Under the pieces are notes generated by a model that was given only the letters and a program-made list of their open reading frames with translations, was not told the DNA's origin and did not search any database. From Lachnospiraceae bacterium GAM79 (GTDB taxonomy: Bacteria > Bacillota > Clostridia > Lachnospirales > Lachnospiraceae), in the NCBI GenBank assembly GCA_003584705.1, contig AP018536.1:3038001-3102000 (forward strand): 64,000 nucleotides of DNA, written 5' to 3'. A program made the position numbers and the translations under genes. Positions 16,651 through 24,132 of this stretch are shown one piece after another; positions within the stretch are counted from its first letter, which is position 1, and each line of letters begins with the position of its first letter.

Positions 16651-17436
16651 TTATTCCCCCCTCTGCTTATATAATCTGTCAATTAGTAAGAACGAAACCA
16701 ATGCCATGATCCCAAGAATGAATACAACTTGAAATGTTGAGGGAATTAGCCCTGTCATTTGCTCCAAGTCCATTTTTATTCCATGAGCCGCCATATCTCC
16801 CGCACTCCAAAATGTAGTCAGTGGCGTGGGCAGAAGCCATAACATAGTTTTAGGCAGTGTGTCAAACAATGCCGTAGCACTCATGTTCAGAACGCTGTAA
16901 AAGACACACAACAAAATGGAAAAAACATAGGTCTTACTGAAAAAGACAACAAGGACAATCAACGGGAGTGTTCCTGCCGTAATGAAGATCCCCGTTTCAA
17001 CCGCCAAAAACAGCTTATAACCAATTCCATAAACTTCTAATGTTCCAATTCCGCAAAGAATTGTTGCAATGGTAGAAGCCACACAAAAAACAATTCCAAA
17101 AAGAAAGAGGACAATAATCTTTGCAAGCACCATTTGCGTGCTGGTTACGGGAATTGTACGCAGATTTTTGAATGTATCGTTGTCGCGTTCCATAAAGAAC
17201 AGGATAGCGGCAATCACTCCAATAATACAGGGCAGTAAAAACTGGATACCATATCCCAACACCATGTTAAATAGTCCGTCAAAAGCATCTGCCCGATCTG
17301 TATATCGCTCCATCATAGAGGGCGTTGTCATCAGATAAGTCAGCGGGATTGGAAACAGGAAAGCAGCCAGAATAATAAGCGGAATAAATTTCTTCCGTTT
17401 CAATTTCAAAAATTCGCATTTGATTAGTTTAAGCAA
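16651..17436 (-). CDS. lantibiotic-immunity ABC permease (LanE/CprB-like), cassette 1
   Basis: A 261-residue permease with six membrane segments, starting MLKLIKCEFLKLKRKK and with the FFMERDNDTFKNLRTIPVT motif after the second segment. The start codon is TTG and overlaps the end of the ATPase gene by eight bases; cassette 2 has exactly the same TTG overlap. With the downstream permease and the ATPase it should form a transporter that removes antimicrobial peptides from the membrane. Identity to the cassette 2 protein is low after the first 16 residues. Confidence 0.8.
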   Translation of the reverse strand: MLKLIKCEFLKLKRKKFIPLIILAAFLFPIPLTYLMTTPSMMERYTDRADAFDGLFNMVLGYGIQFLLPCIIGVIAAILFFMERDNDTFKNLRTIPVTSTQMVLAKIIVLFLFGIVFCVASTIATILCGIGTLEVYGIGYKLFLAVETGIFITAGTLPLIVLVVFFSKTYVFSILLCVFYSVLNMSATALFDTLPKTMLWLLPTPLTTFWSAGDMAAHGIKMDLEQMTGLIPSTFQVVFILGIMALVSFLLIDRLYKQRGE

Positions 17437-18355
17437 TTCCTTCGCCCCCTGTCACACGCTTGAAGTAATCTTCAAGACTTTCTTCACAGGTATGTGCTTC
17501 TGATACCTCCAATCCGTTTTCTACAAAGGCAGTTACAATTTTACCCACAGGCAGATCAAGGTTGTGCAGGCGCAGATTATGGTCGTCCTGTATGGAAAAA
17601 TGGTTTTCATGGAAATTGCGTTCCAAAATTCTTGCCGCCTGTGCAGTATCCGAAAGCGTAAAACGGATATGCTTACTGCTTTTTTGCTCCAGCTCAGCAA
17701 GGCTTTCTTCTTCCAGTAACGCGCCGTGGTCGATAATTCCAATATCGTCAGCCAGCAAAGAAATCTCCGAAAGAATGTGACTGGAAATCAAAATAGTTTT
17801 TCCTCTTGCGTCGCAAAGCTCCCGAATAAAGGAGCGTACTTCTGCAATACCGATGGGATCGAGGCCGTTGATCGGCTCATCCAAAATCAAAAGCTCCGGA
17901 TCGTGCATAACGGCAAGGGCGATGGCAAGCCGCTGCTTCATACCAAGAGAATACTGTGAAAAGAGCTTTTTATCTTTGTAGGGCAGTCCTACCAGATCCA
18001 GAGCATCTTTGATAGCATGATTGTTTGGTACGCCCCGCAGAGTAGCAAAGATACGCAGGTTCTCTGTGCCGGTCAGGTTGGGATAAAAACCGGGGGACTC
18101 AATCAGGCTTCCGATACGGGGCAACAGCTTCTTTTCATTCCCCTGTAAAGACTTTCCCCAGATTTTGACCTCCCCGGAAGTCGGCTTCGTTAAGCCCAAC
18201 AGCATTTTCATGGTAGTGGTTTTTCCGGCTCCGTTTCTGCCCAGCAGACCGTAAATTCTCCCACGCTTCACATGGATATTTAAGTCAGCCACACTCTTTT
18301 GTGAGCCGTATTGCTTTGTCAGATTTTTTGTTTCAATAATATAATTTGTATCCAT
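17429..18355 (-). CDS. lantibiotic-immunity ABC ATPase (LanF/CprA-like), cassette 1
   Basis: A 308-residue ATPase with Walker A GRNGAGKT (near residue 39), signature YSLGMKQRLAIA, Walker B LLILDEP and H-loop SSHILSE. The C-terminal domain of about 90 residues is typical of LanF proteins. By eye only about 15 of 308 residues differ from the cassette 2 copy (39472-40398). The start is fixed by AGGAGG eight bases upstream. The promoter region directly before it holds four AAGGTT repeats with 11-bp spacing. Confidence 0.9.
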   Translation of the reverse strand: MDTNYIIETKNLTKQYGSQKSVADLNIHVKRGRIYGLLGRNGAGKTTTMKMLLGLTKPTSGEVKIWGKSLQGNEKKLLPRIGSLIESPGFYPNLTGTENLRIFATLRGVPNNHAIKDALDLVGLPYKDKKLFSQYSLGMKQRLAIALAVMHDPELLILDEPINGLDPIGIAEVRSFIRELCDARGKTILISSHILSEISLLADDIGIIDHGALLEEESLAELEQKSSKHIRFTLSDTAQAARILERNFHENHFSIQDDHNLRLHNLDLPVGKIVTAFVENGLEVSEAHTCEESLEDYFKRVTGGEGIA

Positions 18356-18394
18356 ATTCAAAACCTCCTGTTCTGTAAGGTATTCTATCATGCC

Positions 18395-18433
18395 AACCTT
18401 GCATTAACCTTGCCGCAACCTTGCATTAACCTT
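18395..18433 (-). promoter_or_regulatory. four AAGGTT boxes at 11-bp spacing (cassette 1 operator)
   Basis: On the minus strand AAGGTT occurs at 18433, 18422, 18411 and 18400, each 11 bp from the next. The spacers alternate as AATGC, GCGGC, AATGC. OmpR-family response regulators bind such one-turn-spaced repeats. The boxes lie upstream of a TAGAAT-like -10 (about 18380), placing them over the -35 region. The same block occurs at 39395-39433. Confidence 0.8.
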
Positions 18434-18454
18434 GCAATTTGAAATCCAGTAAAA

Positions 18455-18490
18455 TGACAAAGGCTCCCGCCATAAAGACGGGAACCCGCT
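18455..18490 (-). terminator. terminator after cassette 1 sensor kinase
   Basis: The minus-strand stem GGTTCCCG/CGGGAGCC (one mismatch, 18462-18486) with loop TCTTTATGG is followed by CTTTGTCATTTT. It lies between the kinase stop and the operator of the ATPase operon and has a counterpart at 39334-39370. Confidence 0.65.
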
Positions 18491-19407
18491 TAACTCTCCA
18501 AAGGAAAAAGCAACATAAATTCAGTTCCTTTTCCCGGCAAACTTTCAACTGTTATACTCCCACCCATCTTTTCTACAAGCTGATGGACAATAGAAAGACC
18601 AAGTCCGCTGCCTTTTTCAGAGCGTCCTTTATCACACTTATAAAGCCGTTCAAATATGTGTTTCAAATCTTCTTTCTCAATTCCCACTCCATTATCCGCC
18701 AGCAACAGCTCCATGCTGTTTTCTTTCTTCGATAGGGAAATTTTAATTTTGTCTGCATGGCTATGAGCGATTACATTTTGAATAAGGTTATTGATGATCC
18801 TCATATAGCTATCCATATCTAATCTTACCCGGACAGGCTGTTCAGGAATATCAATGTCATAATCAACCTGTTTATCCTCAAAAATCGGTATCCAGTCAAT
18901 GAGGATATTTCTTGTCAGCTCTGCGGCCTCAACGCTCTGGATCTCCAAAGCAAACTCGTTTGAATTTAACTTGAACCAGTCAAAGAGTACATCAATATAT
19001 TCTTTCAGATCATGGGCTTTCCGGCGGGCGGTTTCAATATAATCATCCCGGTCTTTTCCTGTGACCAGTCCTTTGTGTGCAGCGTCAAGATACCCAATCA
19101 GAGTAGTAAGGGGCGTTCGCACATCATGGGAAAGGCTCGTCATAAGTTGGCGGTTGGTTTCTTCTGTCTGCCGTACAGTTGAAAGTCTGCTTTCATAGGC
19201 CACAACGATCTCATTGATTTCATAGGCAAGAGGTGCTGTCAGTTCATTTGTTGCAGATAGAATACGCCGATTGCCATTTCCGTTTTTCACATCAACCAGC
19301 ACATCGGTCATTTCTGCTATTTGTTTTTTTACACGCCGAACGAGAACGATGGAAGTCAATACAGCCACAACAGCAATCACAATGGACAAGGAAACGATGA
19401 TTTCCAT
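18490..19407 (-). CDS. sensor histidine kinase, cassette 1 (CprK-like)
   Basis: A 305-residue kinase with a single N-terminal membrane segment (residues 4-24) and no outer sensing domain. The H-box SLSHDVRTPL places the phosphorylated His at residue 94; the N-box INNLIQNVIAHSH and the ATP lid GSGLGLSIVHQL are present. Kinases with so short an input sense within the membrane, usually through the partner transporter, as in lantibiotic-responsive systems. It follows the response regulator gene by five bases. It is close to the cassette 2 kinase (38418-39335). Confidence 0.88.
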   Translation of the reverse strand: MEIIVSLSIVIAVVAVLTSIVLVRRVKKQIAEMTDVLVDVKNGNGNRRILSATNELTAPLAYEINEIVVAYESRLSTVRQTEETNRQLMTSLSHDVRTPLTTLIGYLDAAHKGLVTGKDRDDYIETARRKAHDLKEYIDVLFDWFKLNSNEFALEIQSVEAAELTRNILIDWIPIFEDKQVDYDIDIPEQPVRVRLDMDSYMRIINNLIQNVIAHSHADKIKISLSKKENSMELLLADNGVGIEKEDLKHIFERLYKCDKGRSEKGSGLGLSIVHQLVEKMGGSITVESLPGKGTEFMLLFPLES

Positions 19408-19412
19408 ACCAG

Positions 19413-20105
19413 CTATACCTCCTTATTAAACCGGTAGCCAATCCCTTTGACCGTTTGGATATACTTTGGGCTTGAAGGATTGACTTCTAATTTTTTACGA
19501 AGCCGACTGATGATCGCCATAATGTTACTGTCATCATAGAAATATTCTTCACCCCATACTTCCTCATAAATCTGCTGTTTGGTCAAAATTTTTCCTTGAT
19601 GCTTTGCACAGTACAGGAGCAGATCAAATTCCTTTGGCGGAAGTTCAATAGTGCCGTTTGCCGTCGTAACAGAACGATTTTCAAGGTCAATCTGCAATCC
19701 GTCAAAATTTAGCTTTTGTATGGCTCCAGCTTGCTGATTAAAACGGGTGTAGCGGCGAATAAGAGACGCAATACGAGCAATCAGTTCATCCATATCAAAC
19801 GGTTTTGTAAGATAATCGTCCGCTCCGGCCCGTAAGCCCCGTACTTTAGAAATGCTGTCATTTTTAGATGTGAACATCAAAATCGGCAGACTGTTCTCTT
19901 TGCGGATTTCTTCCAGCGTTTCAAAGCCATCCATACCAGGCATCATCACATCCAGCACCACAAGCTGATACTCCTGCTCTCTTAATTTTTGTAAGCCCTC
20001 TTTTCCGGTATTACAAAAATCAGCTTCTATGTTTTCTGCTTGTACGCTACGTTTAATCAAAGCGCACAGTTCTCTGTCATCATCTATAATCAGGATTTTA
20101 TTCAT
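19413..20105 (-). CDS. OmpR-family response regulator, cassette 1 (CprR-like)
   Basis: A 230-residue regulator with an N-terminal receiver domain (acid pocket IIDDD at residues 6-10, phosphoacceptor Asp52 in LDVMMPG, Lys in TKPFD) and a C-terminal winged helix (ELPPKEFDLLLYCAKHQGKI, SRLRKKLE, GIGYRF). It should bind the AAGGTT repeats before the ATPase gene. By eye about 25 of 230 residues differ from the cassette 2 copy at 37719-38411. The start overlaps the upstream helix-turn-helix gene by eight bases, and AAGGGG stands before the ATG. Confidence 0.9.
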   Translation of the reverse strand: MNKILIIDDDRELCALIKRSVQAENIEADFCNTGKEGLQKLREQEYQLVVLDVMMPGMDGFETLEEIRKENSLPILMFTSKNDSISKVRGLRAGADDYLTKPFDMDELIARIASLIRRYTRFNQQAGAIQKLNFDGLQIDLENRSVTTANGTIELPPKEFDLLLYCAKHQGKILTKQQIYEEVWGEEYFYDDSNIMAIISRLRKKLEVNPSSPKYIQTVKGIGYRFNKEV

Positions 20106-20286
20106 GGTGCAACCCCTTCCCTTGTTTTGTCCTTCCGTCAATCGGCTTTTCTGCGTTCTTTGGGATCAGCCAAACACCAGCCATCTTTACAGCGCCAGGG
20201 ATACGCCCAGCAGCGCAATAGTAATTTACTCTACGAGGTGTCACGCCCCATTTTTCGGCGGCCTCTTTTAGTGTCATATAATCCAT
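20098..20286 (-). CDS. 62-residue helix-turn-helix protein, cassette 1
   Basis: A MerR/excisionase-like small DNA-binding protein: MTLKEAAEKWGVTPRRVNYYC forms the helix-turn-helix and GVWLIPKNAEKPIDGRTK the tail. It heads the regulator-kinase operon in both cassettes with exactly the same length and the same eight-base overlap with the regulator gene. Its C-terminal half is much more conserved between copies than its recognition helix, so the two copies may bind different sites. Confidence 0.8.
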   Translation of the reverse strand: MDYMTLKEAAEKWGVTPRRVNYYCAAGRIPGAVKMAGVWLIPKNAEKPIDGRTKQGKGLHHE

Positions 20287-20306
20287 TATGCACCTCCACA
20301 GAGTAC

Positions 20307-20335
20307 ATTATAGTTCTTTGTCTCGAACAATACAA
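20307..20335 (-). promoter_or_regulatory. promoter of cassette 1 regulatory operon
   Basis: On the minus strand TTGTAT (20335-20330) and TATAAT (20312-20307) are separated by exactly 17 bases, and GGAGG follows before the ATG of the helix-turn-helix gene at 20286. This is a strong housekeeping sigma promoter. Confidence 0.7.
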
Positions 20336-20447
20336 GTTTATCACCAATCGCAGCTTTATATAATCGGCATAATCGTACAGCTTGTCAGGCATAATAAGGT
20401 CATTCCATCATATAAACCGGAACGATACAATATTATTGAGGTGAACG

Positions 20448-20806
20448 ATTATACCGATTGATGATTTAACTGCTTTAGGGCAAAAAATGCTGGAAGCCCG
20501 AAAGAAAAAAGACCTGACACAACAGGAGCTTGCGGATCTGAGCCATGTTTCTGTAAAGCAAATCGCCAATATCGAAAAGGGAAAATGAATCCTTCCTATT
20601 TGATTTTGAGAGCATTGGCAAAGGTCCTGCACATCTCTTTAGATACACTTATAAATCCAGATGTTTCTCTGGAGGATGAGGGTGTCAATCAGATGAAAAT
20701 GCTTTATTCCAGCTGTCCGCCAGAAATGCGTGACACCCTGTTGCATCACACCCAAGAAACGGTGAAAGAACTGACAGAGTTGTCCGAGAAATTTGAAACG
20801 AATTGA
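20448..20806 (+). pseudogene. XRE-family regulator split by a frameshift
   Basis: The first frame (20448-20588) encodes a Cro/CI-type helix-turn-helix (ARKKKDLTQQELADLSHVS, KQIANIEKGK). The second (20585-20806) continues the same domain as MNPSYLILRALAKVLHISLD and ends KFETN. One A is missing at the GGAAAATGA junction, which makes an ATGA stop-start overlap. The first frame also lacks a standard start: ATT stands at the expected distance behind GAGGTG. Two lesions suggest decay, although coupled translation of two pieces is possible. Confidence 0.65.
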
Positions 20807-20826
20807 GCCAGTGAGAGAACTCCCGT

Positions 20827-21627
20827 ATGTTCTGTACCCGGTGGAATGGCTTGGAAAAAGGCTCTATCTTTGATGATGCATTGGACGATAAAGAATACGA
20901 AGGGAATCTGATTTATCTACTGAAAAGCGGCAGTGAATTTATTCGCAATAATTCCAAAGTCCGTTTTGTCAAAGAGGCACAGTATCGGGTAGACAAGCCG
21001 GATTATGCGGAACGAGCTGTGACAGAGGCTCTTGTTAATGCGCTTATCCATCGTGATTATATTGTACTTGGCAGTGAAATCCATATTGATATGTTTGATG
21101 ATCGGGTGGAAATCACATCTCCTGGCGGTATGTTTGGCGGCGGCTCAATTCAGGAATACGATATTTACAGTATCCGTTCGATGCGACGAAACCCTGTGAT
21201 TGCTGACCTGTTCCACCGCATGAAGTACATGGAACGCCGTGGAAGTGGCCTACGCAAAATCGTCAGTGAAACCGAAAAGCTACCTGGATATATAGCGGCA
21301 TATAAGCCTGAATTTACCTCAACAGCAACAGATTTCAGAGTCATCTTGAAAAATGTAAACTACAACTTAGAGGGTGACGCCCACCAAGTTATCCACCAAG
21401 TTACCCACCAAGTTATTGAACTATCAACGGTATCCAAACAGATTTTGGCTTTTTGCACAACACCAAAATCCAAGAAAGAGCTTGCAGTATTTTGCGGCTT
21501 CAAAGATTTAAGAAACTTCACTTTGAAGCATATCAATCCGCTTTTAGAATCCGGGCAATTAGAAATGACTATTCCCGATAAACCTAAAAGTCGCAATCAA
21601 AAATATATTACAGTTCGTTCCGAATAA
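20827..21627 (+). pseudogene. Schlafen/AlbA-type ATP-binding protein, 5'-truncated
   Basis: A 266-residue open frame equal to the C-terminal half of the family of putative transcriptional regulators with an N-terminal AlbA_2/Schlafen-like domain. The GHKL-like part is visible: AERAVTEALVNALIHRDY, DDRVEITSPGGM, RRGSGLRKIV. A winged-helix tail follows, after a repeated HQVxHQV stretch (about residues 186-197). The N-terminal DNA-binding domain of about 200 residues is absent. The fragment may still be expressed, but the gene is incomplete. Confidence 0.7.
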
Positions 21628-21701
21628 ACAGAGAAGCAGGGCATTGGGTCTCATCTCCCATTGTCCTGCTTCTTTTTCATTCCAAATTATATTCACATCA
21701 T

Positions 21702-21990
21702 TTACCCATACACCCAATCCTGTATCGCAAATTTCAAACTCTGCACCTTTCCCAGCAGCCAGCGGCAGCCCCATCGGGCTAATCAAAAATGCCATAACCA
21801 GCAAAATCACACCTTTCTGCGGGGAATAGGTAATAATCACAGCCACGCCAAGCAGAGCAATTACCGTGCTTAGTAGACCAATCACCAGACTGGATATGTA
21901 GATCAGCCCCGTGCAGAGCCAGACAAAAAGCGTCAACACCAAAACGACCGGTGCAGTTACGATCATCAGCAGACATTTCAAAATCTTCAT
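21702..21990 (-). pseudogene. CD1845-family membrane protein, frameshifted
   Basis: The frame starts MKILKCLLMIVTAPVVLVL behind AGGAGG and encodes two membrane segments of the CD1845 family, a small cargo protein of C. difficile-type conjugative transposons. After SPMGLPLA the family ending (LLGKVQSLKFAIQDWVYG, stop) is found in another frame, closing at 21702. The two parts imply a short deletion near 21755-21765. If not corrected, the present frame reads through to 21559 with an unrelated tail. Confidence 0.65.
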
Positions 21991-22118
21991 TCCTGTTCCT
22001 CCTTCCAACGCTCCAGATGCCGTTTGCACAGGGCATCCGCTTCTCTCTCATCATCTTCCGTCACTTCCCGTTTTTCTTTGGTCAGTTCAATCTCCAGCAC
22101 CTTTTCAAAGGTCAGCAT
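21987..22118 (-). CDS. 43-residue charged protein upstream of CD1845-like gene
   Basis: A short acidic and basic helical protein (MLTFEKVLEIELTKEKRE ... ERWKEEQE) behind AAGGAGTG. Its stop overlaps the ATG of the CD1845-like gene (ATGA). The same small gene is normally next to CD1845-family genes in conjugative transposons. No function is known. Confidence 0.55.
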   Translation of the reverse strand: MLTFEKVLEIELTKEKREVTEDDEREADALCKRHLERWKEEQE

Positions 22119-22404
22119 CTGTTTTCACTCCTTTGCTACGCTTCTTATTCTACTCATATTATCCGATGCGGACAGACAAAAGACAAGGATACAGACAAAA
22201 AAGAAAAAGCGGAGGAAGGTGCGGCGAAGAAAAGCCGTTCCTCCCTCCGCAAATGGAGTATCTATCCCTGTTATGAAAGTTTGGAGAGTTGGGTAAGGAT
22301 TTCCTTCACACCCGCATTCGTATTCTCAAAAAGTCAAAGAAAATGGGAACGCCTATCAGCCAGCGGAAAAAACGATAAGAAAGAAAGCTGAATTCTTGAC
22401 TGAA
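22119..22404. other. 285-bp stretch without a recognised gene
   Basis: On the plus strand it contains a Lys/Glu-rich frame (DTDKKEKAEEGAAKKSRSS) that looks like the frayed tail of a mobilisation or transposition protein, with no start nearby. I see no intact gene, RNA or promoter here. Confidence 0.4.
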
Positions 22405-23139
22405 TTACCTACTTTCTTGAAAAAGTTCTATACTATATTTGGTAGGATTGTTTTGCTCGATAAAAACATTCGCATATAAATCCTCCTTTCGGTGAAATGG
22501 TGTCAAAACATAGTAATTACTTACTGCTTTGTATTCCTTACCCTCGTAAATAAATCCACATACAATTCTGCAACAGATGTAATTTCCAACCCTAATCCAT
22601 GATGCTGGAATTATATCCTTGATTTCAGAGTCTATACAAGTACCTGAATGCTTCAGGTTTTTCAATCTTTTCTTATCGTATGTCAGCTTACCCACTGAAA
22701 TCAGAAACAACATTATCCACACAGAGGCATTGAGCAACATGACCTTCAATATAGTTGGATTAAAAAAATTCCCAATAAAACCAACAGCTAATTCAATCAC
22801 TGCTACAAGCAATGTTACATTAGAACATGTAGAGAATAAGTATTTTATTGGTTTAAGATTGGCAATTTGCTTTTCTTTGTAAAGTTTGGAAATATTTTCT
22901 TCCGCCTTTCCTTTATATTCCTCTGCCGATATATGTTCCCCAGAAAAAAGCTCGTTCAAACTAATGCCCAAAGCATCACATAAAGGTTGTAAAAGCGACA
23001 CATCGGGCATTCCTCTACCATTTTCCCATTTAGAAACCGCCTGATTGGTAATATCTAATAGTTCGGCAAGCTGTATTTGTGTTAGACTTTTTTCTTTTCT
23101 ACACTGTGCAATAAATGCACCTATTTTTTTCTGATCCAT
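22405..23139 (-). CDS. XRE-family regulator with C-terminal membrane domain
   Basis: A 244-residue protein. Residues 1-65 are a Cro/CI helix-turn-helix (CRKEKSLTQIQLAELLDITN, QAVSKWENGRGMPDVSLL). A linker is followed by two membrane segments (about 105-125 and 130-150) and a soluble C-terminal domain of about 90 residues. Membrane-anchored XRE regulators of this type usually control nearby transport or immunity genes. AAAGGAGAT precedes the ATG, and the promoter carries an imperfect TATACTGAGGTCAAATATAG dyad that may be its own operator. Confidence 0.8.
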   Translation of the reverse strand: MDQKKIGAFIAQCRKEKSLTQIQLAELLDITNQAVSKWENGRGMPDVSLLQPLCDALGISLNELFSGEHISAEEYKGKAEENISKLYKEKQIANLKPIKYLFSTCSNVTLLVAVIELAVGFIGNFFNPTILKVMLLNASVWIMLFLISVGKLTYDKKRLKNLKHSGTCIDSEIKDIIPASWIRVGNYICCRIVCGFIYEGKEYKAVSNYYVLTPFHRKEDLYANVFIEQNNPTKYSIELFQESR

Positions 23140-23276
23140 AAAACAAATCTCCTTTATACTATATTTGACCTCAGTATATCAAATAGAGAATTTATTTGGA
23201 ACATACTAATCGTTGAAGGGAATCTCAACGTTGAGTTGAATAGATATCAATTTGCGATAATCATTCTACCATACCG

Positions 23277-23655
23277 TTATAAATAAATCATCTCATGCAA
23301 AACGATTTCTTCTGCCCGATTGCGAATGTTATTGCAACGCTGCACCCATTCCATTTGACGGGTACACTTTAATTTCTCGGTTACGCCCTCGGCAATTTTC
23401 ATCTGCTCCATGATGGTATCTAACCGTTCCTGTGCCTGTTCGTTCAGGTCTGCAAGATATGTCCACAATTCTCCGGTCAGTATCAATGTGTTCAATCTGG
23501 CTGGGTGGACTTCTCTCAAATATTCCCGGTGCATCCGTCCATACTTTCCGATGGGGCGGTGTTCTTCCGGCAGTTTCAAATCTGGGATGTAGTAATCTCC
23601 GACAAGGATATAATCAATTCCGTTTTCCGTTATTCTTGGTTCACCCTCAAAAATA
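23277..23655 (-). pseudogene. TnpV-like transposon protein, start missing
   Basis: The frame encodes VGDYYIPDLKLPEEHRPIGK and later TYLADLNEQAQERLDTIMEQ and WVQRCNNIRNRAEEI, the standard TnpV sequence found beside recombinases of Tn4451-like and related elements. No ATG, GTG or well-placed TTG opens the frame; homology runs back to ENGIDYILVGDYY and then into the direct-repeat region at 23674. It is therefore probably 5'-truncated. TnpV is not essential for known transposition reactions. Confidence 0.65.
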
Positions 23656-23673
23656 CTCCCGAAATTGCTCTCT

Positions 23674-23748
23674 GGTTGTCCTATTTTTTAACCACTAAGG
23701 CCGTTTTTTGACCCCATTTTGCCGGTTGTCCTATATTTAACCACTAAA
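23674..23748. repeat. two imperfect 25-bp direct repeats
   Basis: GGTTGTCCTATTTTTTAACC followed by ACTAA (23675-23699) recurs as GGTTGTCCTATATTTAACC plus ACTAA (23725-23748). The 50-bp unit between them contains GTTTTTTGACCCCATTTTG, which resembles GGTTTTTGAACCATTTTG at the right end of the element (45540-45557). Recombinase arm sites or an old attachment site are possible. Confidence 0.5.
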
Positions 23749-23815
23749 AATTGGGTGAAAACGGCTCTCGTTTGGTCAAATGAGGTCAAACTTTTGTCAC
23801 CCGCTTAGGTATAAG

Positions 23816-23888
23816 AAAACCCCGGAAAGCCTTGATTAGTAAGGCTTTGATAAGGATGGTAGTAGAAAACCAGTAAAATCAAGGCTTT
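23816..23888. mobile_element. likely left end of the conjugative element
   Basis: AAAACCCCGGAAA (23816-23828) and TAAGGATG (23851-23858) recur in inverted orientation at the right end (45532-45544 and 45510-45517). Between and beyond them AAGCCTT-type arms at 23826-23837, 23841-23848 and 23877-23888 can form alternative hairpins, the outer one with 12 perfect base pairs. Such sites usually bind the recombinase. The exact crossover point cannot be read from one sequence. Confidence 0.5.
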
Positions 23889-23933
23889 GCAGACAGCAGG
23901 CAGACAGTGCTTTTATAAAAAATGAATATGAAG

Positions 23934-23974
23934 ATAGAAAAAGACGCATTTTTGAGATTTGCGTCTTTTTCTAT
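23934..23974. terminator. 15-bp stem terminator-like hairpin
   Basis: ATAGAAAAAGACGCA (23934-23948) pairs perfectly with 23960-23974. Runs of A and T inside the stem make it a terminator-like structure on both strands, shielding the transfer module from outside transcription. Confidence 0.6.
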
Positions 23975-24017
23975 TGAGCTTTCTGCTTTACCTTGAAACA
24001 TTAGCAGACAACAACAA

Positions 24018-24055
24018 ACGCCATTGAATGGACTTCCATTGATGGTGTTTTTTTT
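24018..24055 (+). terminator. hairpin plus eight T residues upstream of transfer module
   Basis: ACGCCAT...ATGGTGT with an inner AATGG/CCATT stem is followed directly by TTTTTTTT (24048-24055). It stands before the methyltransferase gene, so read-through or attenuation here would control the first genes of the element. Confidence 0.6.
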
Positions 24056-24078
24056 ATTGTCTGGAAAGGAGCAGAAAA

Positions 24079-24132
24079 ATGGAAATAACACATGAAAAAG
24101 TAAAACGAAAGGCGGTCTATGTGTGCCCTTAA
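24079..24132 (+). CDS. 17-codon leader ORF before DNA methyltransferase
   Basis: MEITHEKVKRKAVYVCP follows AAAGGAG and overlaps the start of the methyltransferase gene by 14 bases. Directly behind the T-run terminator it has the layout of a leader peptide. It may only be a chance frame. Confidence 0.35.
   Translation: MEITHEKVKRKAVYVCP

Noticed and set aside
18395..18433. Short tandem repeats resembling a CRISPR array
   Set aside because: The repeat unit is only 6 bp at an 11-bp period, without unique long spacers or cas genes; a response-regulator operator explains it better.
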